Assembly: GCF_001590605.1 (NCBI RefSeq)
Contig: NZ_CP014504.1
Location: 3,038,001 to 3,102,000, forward strand
Origin: Pedobacter cryoconitis
Lineage (GTDB): Bacteria; Bacteroidota; Bacteroidia; Sphingobacteriales; Sphingobacteriaceae
Direction of reading: 5' to 3'
DNA: 64,000 bases
Position 1 is the first letter of the stretch. Every line of letters begins with the position of its first letter. The notes under the pieces were generated by a model. That model had not been told where the DNA came from. It saw only the letters and a program-made list of their open reading frames with translations, and ran no database searches. The position numbers were made by a program, and so were the translations under genes. This document shows, piece by piece, positions 62,270 through 64,000 of the stretch.

Positions 62270-63463
62270 TTATCGCATTACAAAAATTTTACGGCCTTCA
62301 ACCCTGAACGTCACTGATACAGCAGATTCTATTGATTTGAGTACAGTAGAAAGCTGGTTATTTCTGGAAACCCATCCTCCCAGTTCCATGTTATCTGGAA
62401 CAGAAGCATCATAGATAACCTCCATATTATACCATCTTGCAATTTTTCTCATCGCTGTTTTAAATTCCACATGATTTAAGTAGAAATCGCCATTCTTCCA
62501 GTCGAGAACACTGGCTAAGTCAGTTTTTCGCACGCTGATTATACCAAGTCTATTCAATGCCTGTTCTCCTGGCCTGATAATTTTTTGTCCATTTCCAACC
62601 TTTATCTTTACTGAACCTTCCAGCAAAGTTGTTGCAATTCCGGGCTCATCTTTATAGCTATTTACGTTGAAATGAGTACCTAGAACCTCTATTTGCTGAT
62701 TTTTATTGGCTACTATAAATGGGTGAAGTTTATCTTTTGCAACCTCGAAATAAGCTTCACCTTCGAGGAATACCTTACGCGTTTTGTGCTTAAAAAATTG
62801 AGCAAATGAAATTTTCGAATCTGCGTTCAGCCAGACTTTTGTACCATCGGGCAAAGTAAATATATACGTCTGCCCTTTTGTAGTCGTAGCTGTAAGTGTT
62901 TCATCTTTTAGATTGCTTGCGCCATCTGCAGTAACAACACTTCCATCAGTATAAGCCAGACGACTGCTTCCTATTACAAGACCTTTTTGATGGTCACTCA
63001 ACCTGATAACCTTACCGCTGCTAAGGGTTATAGTTGAACCACTTTTACCTGGTTTAACATATGGATATCGCTTAGCATAATCAATTTGGGAAAGGTTAGC
63101 ATGACGATTCCCGCTAAAGAAATAAATGCATACGACAAGTGCCGCCGCCGTTGCGGCTAATGCTGCAATGCGAGGCCATATTTTGATGCGTCTGACCGAA
63201 GCATCTGTGGTCTTTACATTCAAACTATCTTTTAATCCGGACCTTGTCAGCTGCCAGATATGATCAGTTTCGATTTGATTAAAATTTTGAAATTCCTGCA
63301 GAAAATACTCCTTAGCTATTAAACGATCGTAAAATTCAAGGTGTTCCGAAGAAGAATTCTTCCAGTTTTGCAGTTCATCATTACCTGCAGGATCCAGCGA
63401 CCCATTAAGTTCTGAGGTGATTAGTGTGGATATATAAAATTCTTTTTCCAGCATCTGGTCCAT
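62270..63463 (-). CDS. FecR-family anti-sigma factor
   Basis: The 397-residue single-pass membrane protein has a cytoplasmic N-terminus (1-92) and a transmembrane helix (about 97-117, IAALAATAAALVVCIYFF). A FecR domain (TFTLPDGTKVWLNADSKISFAQFF, GEAYFEVAKDKLHPFIVANKNQQIEVLGTHFNV) follows, with a DUF4974 C-terminal domain from about 325 (FYLNHVEFKTAMRKIARWYNMEVIYD). It lies 87 bases after the sigma gene and 15 bases before the nDsbD-TlpA gene. Confidence 0.95.
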   Translation of the reverse strand: MDQMLEKEFYISTLITSELNGSLDPAGNDELQNWKNSSSEHLEFYDRLIAKEYFLQEFQNFNQIETDHIWQLTRSGLKDSLNVKTTDASVRRIKIWPRIAALAATAAALVVCIYFFSGNRHANLSQIDYAKRYPYVKPGKSGSTITLSSGKVIRLSDHQKGLVIGSSRLAYTDGSVVTADGASNLKDETLTATTTKGQTYIFTLPDGTKVWLNADSKISFAQFFKHKTRKVFLEGEAYFEVAKDKLHPFIVANKNQQIEVLGTHFNVNSYKDEPGIATTLLEGSVKIKVGNGQKIIRPGEQALNRLGIISVRKTDLASVLDWKNGDFYLNHVEFKTAMRKIARWYNMEVIYDASVPDNMELGGWVSRNNQLSTVLKSIESAVSVTFRVEGRKIFVMR

Positions 63464-63550
63464 TTTTATTCCTTTAACATTTTTTAGATGTTAATAATAT
63501 AGAAACGGGACGACTCCCTAAAGCAACCATATGAAATTGAAATATTTTTT

Positions 63551-64000
63551 TTATTTGGTAATAAAAAATAAAAAGGCCAGCTGCAATGCATTGGAAACAC
63601 CTTTTTTGAGCAGAGAATTTTTAATAAGAGCCACAGCTTTTGTTTTTTGGTTTCGGACAGTCTGTATAGACAAGCCCAGCTCTTCAGCAATTTCGGCTGT
63701 ACTTTTTCCTTCAATATAAAGCATTTTAAAAACTATCTTCATTTTATCAGGTAGTTCCTCAATTTCTTTATTCACCATGTCCAGCACTTCTGTTTGAACT
63801 ACATCATACAGGATAGTTTCCTCTCCACCCAGAAGATACTTAATGTAATTTTCTTGTGCAGCAGTTCTGACTTTTAAGCTGGCCAGATAATCCAGACAAG
63901 CATTGCGACAACTGATGTAAAGAAAGGCTTTGATATTTTGTTCTGTCTTAAAATCTTTATGTTTCTGCCAAACTTTTAAAAAGCATTTAGATACAATATC
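63551..64000 (-). CDS. FecI-like ECF sigma factor, N-terminus cut by window edge
   Basis: Reading leftward from 64000, the frame gives the end of sigma region 2 (DIVSKCFLKVWQKHKDFKTEQNIKAFLYISCRNACLDYL), a linker, and region 4 (ELPDKMKIVFKMLYIEGKSTAEIAEELGLSIQTVRNQKTKAVALIK). An internal ATG at 63787 is not the start. The last 18 residues are hydrophobic (NALQLAFLFFITK), a tail also seen on the other FecI-like protein here. About 150 residues are visible. Confidence 0.93.
   Translation of the reverse strand, partial: DIVSKCFLKVWQKHKDFKTEQNIKAFLYISCRNACLDYLASLKVRTAAQENYIKYLLGGEETILYDVVQTEVLDMVNKEIEELPDKMKIVFKMLYIEGKSTAEIAEELGLSIQTVRNQKTKAVALIKNSLLKKGVSNALQLAFLFFITK

Noticed and set aside
1..64000. 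Mobile elements, CRISPR arrays, toxin-antitoxin pairs or prophage genes
   Set aside because: No transposase, integrase, regular repeat-spacer array, terminal inverted repeat or phage structural gene was recognised on either strand.

Overview
The window reads as an ordinary stretch of chromosome from a member of the Bacteroidota, most likely Sphingobacteriaceae and Pedobacter-like. Supporting signs are three SusC/SusD pairs, two FecI/FecR regulatory pairs, LytTR and DUF-type Bacteroidota proteins, lipoproteins with SCKK-type lipoboxes, AT-rich spacers, and promoters of the Bacteroidota form (TTTG, about 20 bases, TAnnTTTG). I see no phage, insertion sequence, CRISPR array, rRNA or tRNA. The genus is inferred, not proven.

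Region 1 (1-15,500) is mostly core: pcm (cut at the left edge), an outer-membrane barrel protein, priA with a DUF423 gene, two envelope proteins, tsaB, yidD-rnpA-rpmH, a LiaF-like/LytS/LytR operon, a ChaN-like protein, mscL and rpoN. rpmH (9254-9412) is a small gene of 52 codons. A perfect 68-bp palindrome follows rpoN.

Region 2 (15,479-21,985) is a signalling island. A stand-alone response regulator is divergent from a tightly overlapping chain: ThiF/E1-like adenylyltransferase, GNAT/FeeM-like acyltransferase, 7TMR-DISM histidine kinase, receiver-kinase hybrid, receiver and lipoprotein. This looks like small-molecule synthesis coupled to sensing and is one of two candidates for an undescribed system.

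Region 3 (22,000-27,500) holds class I aldolase, a class III nucleotide cyclase with a guanylate-cyclase-like residue, an HxlR/NmrA divergent pair, a CMD-family protein with a Crp/Fnr regulator, and an HPP membrane protein.

Region 4 (27,598-38,300) has a FecI-FecR-SusC-SusD set without nearby enzymes, a second ECF sigma factor with a small Cys-containing partner, an exported DsrE-like protein, and a ClC-type channel preceded by a clear fluoride riboswitch.

Region 5 (38,302-49,160) is a LacI-controlled glycan locus: a GH109-type oxidoreductase-fold glycosidase, an unknown protein, SusC without an STN domain, SusD, a DUF5077/DUF3472 lipoprotein, a LacI regulator and an N-acetylhexosamine-1-kinase-like protein. 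Three copies of the palindrome CAAACGTTTG sit at its promoters. The gene set fits uptake and breakdown of an alpha-GalNAc-containing glycan.

Region 6 (49,166-64,000) is one long leftward locus: ECF sigma (cut at the right edge), FecR, an nDsbD-TlpA fusion, SusC with STN, SusD, three TlpA-like proteins (one split by a frameshift at a run of eight A), a double trypsin-like/PDZ protein and a helical-repeat-TlpA protein. Five thioredoxin-fold proteins and a secreted protease around one SusCD importer make this the second candidate system.
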